Shown: positions 51,660 through 62,230, counted from the stretch's first letter. The stretch is DNA of 64,000 nt from Symbiodinium microadriaticum (GCA_001939145.1 LSRX01000010.1:1514231-1578230); one strand, 5' to 3'. Numbers and translations: made by a program. The notes: generated by a model from the letters alone, not told the origin.

Positions 51660-53325
51660 AGGATTCGTCACTTTTTGAAGGGCTCACCATGCTAGGATCT
51701 CTATGCTGATCGGTGCTGGGAGTCTGGTTTTGTCGATTTATCAGGAGTTTCATTGTCATATCTGGCAAGGCCTAGATGCTAATCTTTCTGGAGCCCCGGC
51801 GGACACGGTGTCACTTGCTCTTGCTGTGCGCATTTTATGACTTCTCGACTGTCATGTGGTTCGGCATTGTGCGTTCGTCATTCCTGGTCCACATGTTGCT
51901 TGGTTTGTACTAGGCCTGGGGCTGGTACACGCGCCCCCGCTATTTCATGGGCATTCCGCCACCTTTTCCGGGGTTGAATCCCTCCTCCTCACTCTGCCAC
52001 CCTTTGCAGGTTCAGAGGCCATCCCCCAACGCTAGACGCACCCTCGACCATGTCAAGAACCCTATAGGTAATATCGGCAATATCGGGATTACCCTCAGCC
52101 CCAAGTCGTGGATGGGGGTGGGGGAGTTGGGGGGTTGATGTGCATGTATTCGCGAGGCTGCGGCTGCAAGAGCGTCCGTTTTTGGCACGGCTTTAGATCT
52201 TCAACAGGAATTTTGGCTCGACTCCAACCTTTTACAAGGGAGACTTCGTGGTCAGGTGGTGCGGGAAAATTTGGGGGGTTGGATGTTGGTGGTTGCTATT
52301 CTGCTAATCAACTTAGTGCACAGCAACCTTTTAAAGTTTAATGTTTAAGCAGCACAATAAGACTTACCTTGCTTGCAGGGGAGCAAACAAGCCTCAAAGT
52401 CCAAGCACCGACAGTGCAGCACTGCAGAGACAATTGAGTGTACGACAGAGCGCATATTTTGGATGTTTGAGGGCTGAACCCTCACAGGAACCTTGAACGT
52501 AATAGGCAGTCAGGCGCTTCAGTTGGCCAGAAGGTGTATGTCGTTCCGTACTACGGGCCAGAGTGTGTGAACGAGATGATTTAGGTGTACAGTCTGCCGC
52601 CGATCCGGACTGTTTCAAGTCCAGTCTAATTACGCTGTTTTCCTGAGACCTCTCGCTAGCTATGTATTGCAGCTATCCCTCAAGCCCTGGTCTGTTCGCC
52701 AGACGCTGCCTTTAGGTGGGCGTGCTCAGGAACACATGTTGTGTTGTTTAGGAAGTTTAGGGTTTAGGGCCGTTTAGGGCTTATGTACTCTTTTTGATTG
52801 ACATTGAGACCCTTCGCACTGTGAAAGTGCCTCCTCCTGCCACATACGACGTCCCCAAACCCAGGACGGCCAATTCCAGCAGCTGGCCCCGCTTCATGCA
52901 GGTGTCTTTGAAGCATTCGGGCCCTTGGCTTTGGGATTTGAACTGCCGTTCGCGACTTCCTTGAGTTGCGTTAAGTTAAGGGTATTGGGGTTTGAGTTGG
53001 AGTGCAGGGTCGAAGGTATTTGTGGTTTGGTGTGATAAAGAGTTCAGAGCTTTAGCTGAAGAGGTTTGTTCTGTACATGCATGGGGATTCGTAGACATAT
53101 AAACATATGTAAACATATGAACGCAAACCAGAGTCCATGCCAGTCGAACATCTTGAACCCCAAGCACCCTCATTCCTGAAAGCAAGAAGCCGTAGGACTC
53201 AGACCCTTTACCCCGTACCTGATCCCTTACCGCAAGCCCGAACTTCCAGCTGTCACCCTCACCCTACAAGCCTAAACGCCCCAGCCTTGCGTTGCCTGAG
53301 CCAAGCCCCAAAACTTGCAAGCCCC
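51660..53325. other. No gene supported
   Basis: Mixed sequence with a TTTAGGG word cluster at 52750-52785 and a long C-rich stretch from 53150. No exon recognised. Confidence 0.4.
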
Positions 53326-53450
53326 GCACCTGGCCCTAAACCCCTAAATCCCCTAAACTTGGTGTATAAACCCCATACCCTGTAAAACCTTGAACCCTAA
53401 ACCTTAAACCCCTAACTCATCTATAAACCCCACACCCCTAAACCCATCCA
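53326..53450. repeat. CCCTAAA telomere-like tract
   Basis: CCCTAAACCCCTAAATCCCCTAAA and similar, leading to exon 53471. Confidence 0.8.
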
Positions 53451-53470
53451 ATCTCAATGCAAACCTCCAG

Positions 53471-53537
53471 CAAGGATGCGGACAACGCCACGGAAGAGCG
53501 CTGCCGGGACTTGGGATCAGACCAGGAGCGCAAGTAG
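53471..53537 (+). CDS. Short charged exon
   Basis: Acceptor aacctccag, then KDADNATEERCRDLGSDQER and stop TAG 53535. The C-rich intron end upstream fits the general pattern. Confidence 0.44.
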
Positions 53538-53539
53538 TC

Positions 53540-54320
53540 TTCCCACTTTACCCATATGATCTATACCTGACCTCTGTATATGTGTGTACTAATTAGTTTT
53601 TTTTGTAACTAGGTTCATTACATATTCATTGCAGCTGAGTCTGTACCGATATAATTGTGGCACCTATGTTTGTAGTAGCTGTTGGATGTTTGTTTTTTTT
53701 GGCCTCTATTGGTGTCAGCATGTTATCAAGGATTCCTAGTGCTAATCCTGCCACAGACAGGACTGTTGCATGGGATGGAAATCTGATCAACTTGACAGTG
53801 ACCAGTGTTATGCATGATATTCGCTCTTACCGACTACAACTATCATGTTGCCCAGGGTCATAACTTGCCAACGACCCAGCATGTTACTGCGTTCGGCGCC
53901 TTTGGCGGTTGAGGCTTGGGGGAGCTAGGAGGTGTGGGTGGAGGCTGCTAGGGTCCAGTTGGAGAAAAAGGGCGTCATGGCAACAGTGGAAGCAGCAGGT
54001 GTGGTAACCAGCCGTAAGAATGACGCCCAAGAACTATTACGACAGTACCTTTGACGGTTGTGTCAGGAAGCTGAGATTCGGTTCGCCGGGCCGTACACCA
54101 GAAAACCCTAGCCACCTAAGCCCTCGAACTAAACCCTGAGGCCTTATACACTTTCTTGTTTTTGTCACAAAAAAGCTCTGCTTATTGTTACCCCATTTAA
54201 AGGGCACCCCAAAACCCTCTAAAAGGAACCCTAAAACCCTCCAAAGGGCACCCGCAAAGCCCTTTAAAGGGCATCCCCAAAGCCCTTTAAAGGGCCAAAG
54301 CCCTTTGAAGGGGCACCCCC
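53540..54320. other. No gene supported; short tandem repeats at the right
   Basis: 54190-54315 contains five or so copies of an AAAGGGCACCCC-AAAGCCCTTT-type unit with self-complementary AAAGCCCTTTAAAGGGC blocks. The rest is unassigned. Confidence 0.5.
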
Positions 54321-54380
54321 AAGCCCTAAACCCTAAACCTTATAACCCTAAACCCTAAACCCTAAGCCCCAAACCCTAGG
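54320..54380. repeat. CCCTAAA telomere-like tract
   Basis: CCCTAAACCCTAAACC repeated, on the left of the short exon candidate at 54419. Confidence 0.85.
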
Positions 54381-54418
54381 GCTTGTTCAAGAATCTCTTT
54401 TCTGCCTCCGGGGCTGAG

Positions 54419-54478
54419 CCCCGCTGAAGGAGCTCGAGGAGCCGCTGGGAGTGGGTGCTGGCAGCGCCTGGGTCGACC
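54419..54478 (+). CDS. Short exon candidate
   Basis: Frame APLKELEEPLGVGAGSAW between gctgag and GTGGGA, bracketed by CCCTAAA (54320-54380) and TTTAGGG (54487-54552). Confidence 0.36.
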
Positions 54479-54486
54479 GTGGGACT

Positions 54487-54552
54487 TTGGGTTTAGGGTT
54501 TAGGGGATTTAGGGTTTAGGGTTTAGGGTTTAGGGTTTGGGGTTTGGGGTGT
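54487..54552. repeat. TTTAGGG telomere-like tract
   Basis: Six or more units of GGGTTTAGGGTTTAGG starting eight bases after the exon candidate. Confidence 0.88.
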
Positions 54553-54722
54553 GCCCAGCCCGACGCGCGGCTGCTTGCTGCCCGCCCGACCCACCCGAGG
54601 TTCGTTGTGTATTCAATCTCATCTTCTTTTTTTTCTTTATTTTTCTCTATCATACAAACAAAGAAGAACTATAAGCACAGGCAACACGATAAAGACGCCA
54701 GAGGTCTGGATTGGCTTCATGT

Positions 54723-54769
54723 CGCGCGGAAGTTAAGTTGTAGCCGAAGGTTGCAACTTAACTTGCGCG
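54723..54769. repeat. Hairpin
   Basis: AAGTTAAGTTG (54730-54740) and CAACTTAACTT (54754-54764) are perfect inverted arms, extended by CGCG/GCGCG. Single copy seen. Confidence 0.55.
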
Positions 54770-54779
54770 TAGAAAATTG

Positions 54780-55213
54780 AGAGCAAAAGTTGAGGAGGTT
54801 GTGTATAGAAGAAGGACGAACTAGAATGAAAGTGCTAGCCGCCATCCGATCAACCGCCACGGAGAGTCCCCTTTGAAATTCAACATAGCGGGCCTGCAGC
54901 CGAGTCACAGTATCGGCACCACACGACTTTTTTGTCGGAAACGTCGGCGGTTTCCATCTTTTGCGGCGGCATGGCGAGCATGGAGGGACAGAGGAGTCGT
55001 ATCTCACTATCACGACGCATGCGGCCGTCTGCTGTGAGGGCGACATGTTGCGGGTACAAGACGCAATTGCACGGAGAGAATATGCATGCATCCAGCACGG
55101 ACCTCGTCCATCAATACATAGCTGACGGCACCGGCACTCATGTGTCGGCCAACACTCTTTTTCTGTTCCGCGCTCGAATGCACGCACAGGTTTAAACCTA
55201 CGTGCACGTCTTG
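54780..55213. other. Open on both strands, no call
   Basis: Forward (87 codons from 54932) and reverse (156 codons) frames overlap; neither has motifs or splice context. Confidence 0.3.
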
Positions 55214-57189
55214 CGAGCCGCAGCCGTAGAAGCAGGCCTGGAAGCCGTAGCTATCTCGCAGGCTTTAGACACTGAGAGTATCTAACGTCCCTGAAAGCTT
55301 GTAGGCTCTAAGATTCCTCTCGGGCCCTGCCTCTAAACGAACGAGATGCCTGAAGCACTACAACTGTGAAGCCTAAATCTTCACTCTGCAACCTGCAGGA
55401 TTTGAAGTACCAGACGGTCCGAGAAGCTCTGCAGGCGCAGGAGCACCTAGAGACTGGGACAGCCTGTGAGTGGCAGCTTCTGCGTTTAGCGTCTCTAAAC
55501 GAACGAGAGCCGCAGCCGTAGAAGCAGGCCTGGAAGCCGTAGCTATCTCGCAGGCTTTAGACACTGAGAGTATCTAACGTCCCTGAAAGCTTGTAGGCTC
55601 TAAGATTCCTCTCGGGCCCTGCCTCTAAACGAACGAGATGCCTGAAGCACTACAACTGTGAAGCCTAAATCTTCACTCTGCAACCTGCAGGATTTGAAGT
55701 ACCAGACGGTCCGAGAAGCTCTGCAGGCGCAGGAGCACCTAGAGACTGGGACAGCCTGTGAGTGGCAGCTTCTGCGTTTAGCGTCTCTAAACGAACGAGA
55801 GCCGCAGCCGTAGAAGCAGGCCTGGAAGCCGTAGCTATCTCGCAGGCTTTAGACACTGAGAGTATCTAACGTCCCTGAAAGCTTGTAGGCTCTAAGATTC
55901 CTCTCGGGCCCTGCCTCTAAACGAACGAGATGCCTGAAGCACTACAACTGTGAAGCCTAAATCTTCACTCTGCAACCTGCAGGATTTGAAGTACCAGACG
56001 GTCCGAGAAGCTCTGCAGGCGCAGGAGCACCTAGAGACTGGGACAGCCTGTGAGTGGCAGCTTCTGCGTTTAGCGTCTCTAAACGAACGAGAGCCGCAGC
56101 CGTAGAAGCAGGCCTGGAAGCCGTAGCTATCTCGCAGGCTTTAGACACTGAGAGTATCTAACGTCCCTGAAAGCTTGTAGGCTCTAAGATTCCTCTCGGG
56201 CCCTGCCTCTAAACGAACGAGATGCCTGAAGCACTACAACTGTGAAGCCTAAATCTTCACTCTGCAACCTGCAGGATTTGAAGTACCAGACGGTCCGAGA
56301 AGCTCTGCAGGCGCAGGAGCACCTAGAGACTGGGACAGCCTGTGAGTGGCAGCTTCTGCGTTTAGCGTCTCTAAACGAACGAGAGCCGCAGCCGTAGGAG
56401 CCTGGAAGCCGTAGCTATCTCGCAGGCTTTAGACACTGAGAGTATCTAACGTCCCTGAAAGCTTGTAGGCTCTAAGATTCCTCTCGGGCCCTGCCTCTAA
56501 ACGAACGAGATGCCTGAAGCACTACAACTGTGAAGCCTAAATCTTCACTCTGCAACCTGCAGGATTTGAAGTACCAGACGGTCCGAGAAGCTCTGCAGGC
56601 GCAGGAGCACCTAGAGACTGGGACAGCCTGTGAGTGGCAGCTTCTGCGTTTAGCGTCTCTAAACGAACGAGAGCCGCAGCCGTAGGAGCAGGCCTGGAAG
56701 CCGTAGCTATCTCGCAGGCTTTAGACACTGAGAGTATCTAACGTCCCTGAAAGCTTGTAGGCTCTAAGATTCCTCTCGGGCCCTGCCTCTAAACGAACGA
56801 GATGCCTGAAGCACTACAACTGTGAAGCCTAAATCTTCACTCTGCAACCTGCAGGATTTGAAGTACCAGACGGTCCGAGAAGCTCTGCAGGCGCAGGAGC
56901 ACCTAGAGACTGGGACAGCCTGTGAGTGGCAGCTTCTGCGTTTATCGTCTCTAAACGAACGAGAGCCGCAGCCGTAGAAGCAGGCCTGGAAGCCGTAGCT
57001 ATCTCGCAGGCTTTAGACACTGAGAGTATCTACCGTCCCCGAAAGCTTGTAGGCTCTAAGGTTCCTCTCGGGCCCTGCCTCCAAACGAACGAGAAGCCTG
57101 AAGCACTACAACAAGCCTAAACCTTCACTCTGCAACCTGCAGGATTTGGAGTACCAGACGGTCCGAGAAGCTCTGCAGGCGCGGGAGGA
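55214..57189 (+). repeat. 292-bp tandem array carrying an exon-like frame
   Basis: Six almost identical units of 292 bp (one is 288 bp through a 4-bp deletion near 56395) plus a partial, diverged seventh. In each unit an acceptor (caacctgcag) opens DLKYQTVREALQAQEHLETG and continues 20 codons to a stop at CCG TAG; a GTGAGT donor also lies 67 nt into the frame. The helix heptad pattern suggests a coiled-coil exon. Units are far more alike than expected for old exons, so the array is recent or homogenised. Confidence 0.85.
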
Positions 57190-57625
57190 TCTGCAGGGAG
57201 GGCTGCAGGGAGGGCTGCAGGGAGAACTGCAGGGAGGGCTGCAGGGAGGGCTGCAGTGAAGGCTGCAGGGAGGGCTGCAGTGAAGGCTGCAGGGAAGGCT
57301 GCAGGGAACGCTGCAGGGAGTGCGGCAGGAAGAGCTGCAGGGAGAACTGCAGGGAGGGCTGCAGGGAGGACTGCGAGGAGAGCTGCAGGGAGGACTGCAG
57401 AAAAGGCTGCAAAGAGAGCTGCAGAATAGAAAGTAGCCTTTTGCCGATCTGCAGGGAGGCTGCAGGGAGGGCTGCAGGGAGGGCTGCAGGGAGGGCTGCA
57501 GTGAAGGCTGCAGGGAGGGCTGCAGTGAAGGCTGCAGGGAAGGCTGCAGGGAGTGCGGCAGGGAGAGCTGCAGGGAGAACTGCAGGGAGGGCTGCAGGGA
57601 GGACTGCGAGGAGGGCCATGCCTTT
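57190..57625 (+). repeat. 12-bp minisatellite, in frame with the last array exon
   Basis: CTGCAGGGAGGG-type units repeat with variants (CTGCAGTGAAGG, CTGCAGGGAGAA). In the last 292-bp unit the frame changes to DLEYQTVREALQAREDLQ and continues straight into LQGGLQGGLQGE for about 20 more residues before a stop. The minus strand is open throughout (Leu-Pro-Ala repeats). Confidence 0.8.
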
Positions 57626-57649
57626 GTGCAGGCTAGCCAGACCCCTAAA

Positions 57650-57772
57650 CCTTCAATCCTAAACCCTAAATCCTAAATCCTAAACCCTAAATCCTAAATC
57701 TTAAATCCTAAACCCTAAACCCTAATTCCTAAATCCTAAATCCTAAGCGCTAAACCCTAAATCCTATCGCAT
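57650..57772. repeat. CCCTAAA/TCCTAAA telomere-like tract
   Basis: About 14 heptamers, many with the variant TCCTAAA. Confidence 0.88.
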
Positions 57773-57773
57773 C

Positions 57774-58221
57774 GGATCACATGGCGCACTCTGCATCTGA
57801 CGTGGTTGTGATCTTCTCTGAGTTGTGCCTGAGGGGTAGAGACGACGAAGTCGTGAGTGCCGGTCCGGATGGATTGCTTGATTCTCAGAACCCTGGTAAA
57901 GTAAGCAACCCCTGAGGTCTTGTCGAGGCAATCAAAACCCCAGGTAGCCTGCATCGGGAAGCTCACAAGACGAAGCTGACATGAACAATGCCATCTGTCT
58001 CGTTGATGACCGGAGTACCTGGAACGAAGTTTTTTGAGCGTGCAGCCGTCAGCAGCGCAGAAGTTGAAGGCATGCATCTGCAACTGCAAAGCATGTACAT
58101 CAAGCTTAGACGAGAAATGTAGATGTCTGTAGTCGAGGCTGGCCGAGTCACAACACATACTGCTGCTTCGGGCATAATCCGATAAAGAAAAGTTTGGCCT
58201 GAATTGTGTCGATTGCGGCAA
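57774..58221 (-). CDS. Minus-strand gene candidate, possibly frameshifted
   Basis: One reverse frame is open for 154 codons. Protein-like stretches occur in two frames: SLDYRHLHFSSKLDVHALQL and then FPMQATWGFDCLDKTSGVAY, TRVLRIKQSIRTGTHDFVV in one; FVPGTPVINETDGIVHVSF in the other, between about 57965 and 58030. Switches at an A6 run and near 57970 would give one continuous beta-rich protein. No family recognised. The start lies about 90 bases from the + strand ATG at 58308. Confidence 0.38.
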
Positions 58222-58307
58222 TTAGTGCTTCCGGCGGGATCGCATTCGTGTGCACTAGACGCTCGGCTCGAGCAGCAACAGCTAGTAAACGGCTGTCGAG
58301 TGCAGGC

Positions 58308-58532
58308 ATGGCAAAGACACCGGTGGTCAAGCCACGGCTTCCCACAAAGCCGACGCCCAAGGCGAAGGCGAAGCCACGGGCAGCCCAACCGGAAAAGCCA
58401 GAAGGTGCCGAGCCAACACCCACCCCGACAGCGCCGTCGCTTCGGCAGAGGCTCTGGGATGTGCCCAAGAACCCGGCACATCGGCCTTCAGGCCCTCACC
58501 CTGGCCTCGCGCGGGCCCCAGCAGGGGCCTAG
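58308..58532 (+). CDS. Basic, proline-rich N-terminal exon
   Basis: ATG 58308 follows gtgcag|gc, a fitting trans-splice acceptor. Frame MAKTPVVKPRLPTKPTPKAK continues Lys/Ala/Pro-rich, then TPTAPSLRQRLWDVPKNP to TAG 58530. Very high GC3. It resembles linker-histone-like or disordered basic regions by composition only. An internal GT donor (AGAAG|GTGCC) could lead to the exon at 58731. Confidence 0.48.
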   Translation: MAKTPVVKPRLPTKPTPKAKAKPRAAQPEKPEGAEPTPTPTAPSLRQRLWDVPKNPAHRPSGPHPGLARAPAGA

Positions 58533-58730
58533 CATGACAGACAGACAAAGCAACCAATTCTTTATATCGATCGAGGCTTGCGACGTGGTGGTTGGCTGCC
58601 GCTGCAGCGTGTGCTTGCACTCTTACGTTTCGAGCGTAGCAGCCGTGCAGTGGGCTTGCGCACGGGCATGGCTGAACAAGGAAGTCGACGCCCGGACCTT
58701 AAAACTCGCAAAAAGGAGCCTTCGTTGTAG

Positions 58731-58966
58731 ACGTCGAGCAAACAACTGAGGGACAGACGGACGTTGGCTCCGCCCTGAACCACCTCGCCCGGCGGCTGAA
58801 CCGCCACGTCGGCGCTCTCTACGAGCGAAAGGCGGTGGCGGTGAGCACACTCCTGCAGCTACTGCGTGAGGAGGTGTCAGTGGAGGACCTCAACGCGACC
58901 CTGACACCAACGCCGCCGTGGCCTTGGTATTGCGAGAAACAGAAACTAACTGGCGACAAGCCGTGA
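58731..58966 (+). CDS. Terminal helical exon
   Basis: After acceptor cgttgtag, about 78 codons: DVEQTTEGQTDVGSALNHL, ARRLNRHVGALYERKAVAV, STLLQLLREEVSVEDLNAT, then a Pro/Trp-rich end (PTPPWPWYC) to TGA 58964. Strong coding look. Probably the 3' exon of the gene starting at 58308. Family unknown. Confidence 0.5.
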
Positions 58967-59097
58967 AGTATAGACAGTTTTGAAGCCAAACATCGTGAAT
59001 GGAACGTCTGTGGGAATCCAGTAAGCCGAGTGCAACTACAGCAGCTCGCACTACGAGCGCTGCACGCGCNCGACTAGGTCGCGCTCGCGGCCAAGAC

Positions 59098-59152
59098 TTT
59101 AGGGTTCAGGGTTTAGGGCTTAGGGTTTTAAGGTTTTAGGGTTTAGGGTTTA
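59098..59152. repeat. TTTAGGG telomere-like tract
   Basis: TTTAGGGTTCAGGGTTTAGGG and following units, near an N at 59070. Confidence 0.82.
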
Positions 59153-59284
59153 GGGTCCCTCCCTTTTTTTGCGTGTTGTTGTTATGATTAATTTGGTCTA
59201 GGGGTTAGGTTTTTACGGTTTTTAGGGAAATGGAGTTAGTTATGTTAAGCAGTATCATTGCAAGCTTACTAGTACTGGCAGTAG

Positions 59285-59722
59285 CTATGGGCCCTAAATT
59301 TATTCCCAAGCCTTCATGGTAACCTTGAAGCAGGTCTCGTCGACCACTTTTCCACAGAGATGAAGCTTGGTCGACGTTATGGATCTCTTTTGCTTTTTGG
59401 TGCTAGGGATTCCCAACATGTTTAAAGGGAGTCCGTGAAGAAGGGATCATTTCTTGTTTTCTTCCTGCCAAGAATGGGATCAAGGAATAAGCTGCTGCCC
59501 CCTCAGTATCGCTTCGACTTCATCACGCTCGTCTTGGTGCTGCTGGGCTCAGAAGGATGTGCAGAGTTTTGGTCTAGGGTCCTTTTCGGGACCTGGGACC
59601 AGACAGATTTTGGGTTTACGTTCAGTTTAGCACATGTTAGGGGCTCAGGACTCATTGAAAGTTGCTTGGTCGGAGCCGAAAGCTGCAACATCAGTCGACA
59701 CTCACCGGCTTCCATGTCATAG
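59285..59722 (+). CDS. Possible coding frame with one internal stop
   Basis: One frame runs 145 codons with a single TAA at 59423. Before it: LFPSLHGNLEAGLVDHFSTE and KLGRRYGSLLLFG. After it: KKGSFLVFFLPRMGSRNKLL, PPQYRFDFITLVLVLLG, GCAEFWSRVLFGTWDQTDFG. Hydrophobic second half. It may be two exons or a decayed gene; no family. Confidence 0.35.
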
Positions 59723-60077
59723 CAGGATGTCTGTTGTTGATGTTTCGGAATGCCTCATGTCTTCTGTTCTTCCAGACGTTCTGTTGGCTTGGGTCTTCGA
59801 AGCTCTTGTGTTCGTTTGCTTGGTTGACCGCGCCCAATAAAAGCGGGGTCCATGTTCCTGTATATGTATACTCCCATACACCCATACTGCAACAAGCCAT
59901 AATTAGGTGAATGCTGGGCTTCTTGCCGTAGTCATAGGGGTAGGAGGAAAAGCCCTTCAGGCCCAAGCACCTGTGCTGTCGCCAGATGCCCTTGCCTAAG
60001 GACAGGTGCTTTGTTGTATCTGGTGCAGACTAGTGACTTGGGCGCTGAAGTGGGCCTGAAGAGAATTGAGGATGCCA

Positions 60078-60190
60078 ATACTGTTGATGGTATCAATCCT
60101 GCATTACCTTAAGGACCCTAAACTATGGGAATTATGGTATAAGTATAATCCTTATTATGAGTAATGCAGGATTTGTATCATCCACCGTAT
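60078..60190. repeat. MITE family copy A (ATACGGTTGATGATA-type ends)
   Basis: 113 bp with about 30-bp inverted arms (ATACTGTTGATGGTATCAA.. and ..GTATCATCCACCGTAT). The centre (ACCCTAAACTATGGGAATTA) matches the complement of the element at 61217, so these are two copies in opposite orientation. Confidence 0.8.
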
Positions 60191-60245
60191 CTACTGGCCA
60201 GAGGAACTGAAACAGGTCGTGTAGGACTTGGACGCAGCATGTCAC

Positions 60246-60303
60246 CTGGCTCGAAGGCGTTGGCCAAGTTCTCAAACAGTTTCCGCTTCTGCTTCCGAAG
60301 TTC
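60246..60303 (-). CDS. Minus-strand helical exon
   Basis: Read on the minus strand: acceptor tttgcgcag, then ELRKQKRKLFENLANAFEP, then a GTGACA donor; 58 nt. Clear charged helix and good splice sites on this strand. Together with the candidate at 57.8-58.2 kb, it is one of the few minus-strand coding calls. It lies 55 bases from MITE copy A. Confidence 0.46.
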
Positions 60304-61100
60304 CTGCGCAAACCGTGAGCCTTAATTCCCAACCTCTGGCCCGTCAAGCCCTTCAGCGGTAAATTACATCCGACGGGTGGTCAGAAGTCGGACGAGCTAC
60401 CGTCGAATTTGGCCGTAGCTTAAGGCACCTGTTGATGGTCCTTGGCGCGATCTTTTTTGCAAATTGTCTTGCAGATACATTGCAGTGAAAGCTTTCAGAA
60501 TTGAGCTGTCTTGGAATCCCATCAAGACTTGACACAAGTCAAAACACAGACACACAGGATCACACTGGTATATCCCCGTGTTTAGGAGGACGCCCTAAGG
60601 TGACGAGCGGAATGGACAAACGACAGCCCTAGAGGCGCCTTAACATGTATAAAGCATACAGGATTTTGCTCCCCAAGAGCCTTTCTGAAGTTAGGTATCA
60701 GCTGAAAGCTTGGACCAAGGTGACGAGCGTCCGACGCTCCGTGCCCGGCGAAGCCACTCCTTCGCCCTTTCGACGCTGACAGAGTCCCTGGCCCTGTCGG
60801 CGGTGGCAGAGACCCAGGATTGTCAGGTGTCGGGTTTGGGGTTTGGGGTTTAGGGTACGATCTCCATTCTAGGGTGAACAAACTAGCCAGTTTTTCGAAC
60901 CCCACAGCAACAGACCAGTATCACCAGCATTCAATTACGAGCCCACACTACCGTCAGGGGCCCTTACATGGTCATAATAGAACCCCGGGTCAGAAACAAA
61001 TCACACATGTGCAAAAGACTATGCAGTCATTTATAGATGTTTGTATATGTTCTCGCGTAATGAACCATGGGTATACCTTGTTTGACTATATCTCCTAGCC
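60304..61100. other. No gene supported
   Basis: Mixed sequence with a TTTAGGG-type cluster at 60835-60856. Confidence 0.4.
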
Positions 61101-61106
61101 GTGCAG

Positions 61107-62230
61107 GAGTCCAAAGCAGTGAAGCGGCTGCAAGCCGCATACTTCGACCTCGTCTGCCGCATGCGCCCAGATCGATCTGGCAATTTCCAAGTCGGTGCCT
61201 GGACTGCATGGTATCATACGGTTGATGATATAAATCCTGCACGACCCATAATAAGGAATATAACATAGTTCCCATAGTTTAAGGGTCTTTAAAGTCATGC
61301 AGGGTTTATATCATCAACCGTAGTACCAGGGAAGGAGAATGCAGTAAGCATGTGACTTCAGTATGTCTAGGAACCCGACCGACAACGAGGGAGGTTTGTC
61401 AGGCCTTCCTGAGCGCAAGTGATGTTAGGGTTGTATCGGGCTGGAGCGATGTGCACACGACTGACAGAGAATTACAAGTCACAGCGCCGAGGGGCGTCCA
61501 GGGTCGTTACTGGTCGCGTCGAAGGTGCGTTGCCCCATCAGCCTGCGCTGCCGGAGCATGCCGAGCACCTGGAGGTGAGGATGGAGAGCTAAGAGTTTAG
61601 GGAGTTTAGAGTTTCAGTTTTGTTGTTGCTTTTTTTTGGGGGGATGTCGTCCCTTCGTGTGTCTATACAGGTTGGGGGGGGGGGGGGAGAGGGGTTAGGG
61701 TTTTCGCGGTCTTCAGTCGCACATCCTAGACGCGGCAGGCGATGAAGATGGGAGCTCGCGACCAAGAGGTTCTTCATGATGTATTCTACTTTGCATGAGC
61801 ACACACTCACACAAACTCGCACCATGTACTTGCATTTATATGCACATGCACGCATACGGTAGAATAGATTCAGCTATCAGCTTCGTTTCCGGTGTTTTTT
61901 GGACATGACCTCTACGACACATATACACATGTACTCGTGAGTTCTGTGGCGCTTAACTAGTGCCTTGTACCACCACCATGCTTCAACTCATTGCCGTGTT
62001 GCTTGCAGACGGAGAAGTAGTACGGTCGTCGTTCTTGTATTGTTGCGATCGAAGCGACTACGCAGGCCTTCCCACCCTTCAAGCTCGTCACAGGTCAAAG
62101 CGGCCAAGCCGATGCGCCTCCTTTTTCTACATGCCTCGCCCCTCTGCGTACTCACACGGGGGCCGAATGGGCAGTCGAAGTACGCTCCCCTGCCGCGGCT
62201 GAAGATCGACCGCGAGGCAGGACCGGGAAG
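61107..62230 (+). CDS. Three-exon gene fragment, possible CHAT-like start
   Basis: Exons 61107-61190 (ESKAVKRLQAAYFDLVCRMR, then PDRSGNFQ), 61542-61574 (PALPEHAEHLE) and 62094 to about 62230 (VKAAKPMRLLFLHASPL, then GPNGQSKYAPLPRLKIDREAG) are all phase 0 with GT-AG introns. The last exon has the order MRLLFLHASPL ... PLPRLKIDREA, similar in my memory to the first strands of CHAT (caspase-HetF-associated) domains; this is a weak match without a catalytic His/Cys in view. Intron 1 holds a MITE; intron 2 starts GTGAGG and soon has TTTAGGG. Confidence 0.48.
61217..61322. repeat. MITE family copy B, inverted relative to copy A
   Basis: 106 bp, arms TACGGTTGATGATATAAATC.. and its complement, nearly perfect over 25 bp. 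The complement of its centre reads ACCCTTAAACTATGGGAACT, matching copy A at 60078. It lies inside an intron. Confidence 0.8.

Noticed and set aside
57125..57619. 164-codon minus-strand frame (Leu-Pro-Ala repeats)
   Set aside because: Shadow of the 12-bp minisatellite; the + strand frame joins a recognisable exon instead.
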